Shown piece after piece: positions 17,325 through 17,500 of a stretch of 17,500 bases of DNA. The notes below the pieces were generated by a model. The model was not told the DNA's origin. It made no database searches and saw nothing but the letters and a program-made list of their open reading frames with translations. Numbering within the stretch: the stretch's first letter is position 1; every line of letters starts with the position of its first letter. Both the position numbers and the translations under genes were made by a program. Source of the stretch: Cristatella mucedo (lineage: Eukaryota; Bryozoa; Phylactolaemata; Cristatellidae); NCBI GenBank assembly GCA_009760855.2, contig WPIO01000054.1, forward strand, positions 1,822,501-1,840,000. The letters run 5' to 3'.

Positions 17325-17403
<79 letters not shown>

Positions 17404-17412
17404 GGCACAAAG
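17284..17412 (-). mobile_element. LINE/SINE tail with an internal (TC)n expansion
   Basis: AATATAATAATAATTCACTT, GATAAAGCGCCCTCAGAGAA and CTCAATCTCT are the minus-strand form of the shared tail. At the point where other copies read AATCTCT-(T/C)T-CTAGGC, this one has about 75 bp of pure TC (17328-17402) before CTAGGCAC. The microsatellite lies inside the stem-loop of the tail. Confidence 0.9.
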
Positions 17413-17500
17413 GAGTTACTTGGTTTACCGTGGTACAACTTTGAAGCACATACCAAGGAGTGTTTATTTCAAATTTCTCGTTTATCGGCTCATTATTAGC

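Noticed and set aside
17163-17456. 97-codon minus-strand open frame with an Arg-Glu repeat
   Set aside because: The RE repeat is the (TC)n microsatellite read in reverse.

Overview
This window looks like nuclear DNA of an animal, probably an invertebrate. Much of it is repetitive: satellite-type tandem repeats, several degraded copies of one CR1/L2-like non-LTR retrotransposon (LINE), tRNA-headed SINE pieces that carry the same 3' tail as that LINE, several microsatellites, and one broken C2H2 zinc-finger locus. There is no bacterial-style gene packing, no intact protein gene and no convincing intact RNA gene. I cannot name the species. The assignment to animals rests on the CR1/L2-type reverse transcriptase with ATT-repeat tails, the LINE/SINE tail sharing and the KRAB-less zinc-finger array.

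Layout. Positions 1-5766 are one continuous 36-bp minisatellite (about 150 units, running off the left edge). Four copies of the same 71-bp LINE/SINE 3'-tail fragment sit inside it and were evidently spread by amplification of the array. Positions 5767-7321 are apparently single-copy, with several perfect short hairpins and a small 16-bp repeat. Positions 7322-8665 are a nest of LINE pieces in both orientations around a tRNA-like SINE head. Positions 8666-10450 are GC-rich with no recognisable gene, apart from a LINE tail at 9581-9645. A complete-looking SINE lies at 10455-10605, followed by the zinc-finger pseudogene (10879-11620). A CTG/CTCGT-rich stretch with a perfect 36-bp palindrome is at 11790-11900. 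Positions 12026-13540 hold a 16-bp-periodic repeat, an (AC)n tract and another SINE head.

The best-preserved LINE copy is at about 13543-14800 on the minus strand. It keeps both ends of the reverse transcriptase domain but appears to have lost the catalytic middle. Positions 14800-17500 are AT-rich: an (AT)n tract, a 76-84 bp tandem repeat, a second copy of the SINE, another LINE 3' end, and a LINE tail in which a roughly 75-bp (TC)n microsatellite has grown.

The unifying theme is one LINE/SINE partnership. A conserved 3' stem-loop (AAGCGCC ... AGAGA / TCTCT ... GGCGCTT) followed by an ATT-rich tail appears at about ten separate places, on LINE bodies, SINEs and bare tails. One such tail was captured by the minisatellite, and another seeded a microsatellite. 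Nothing here resembles a known defence system, operon or CRISPR array.
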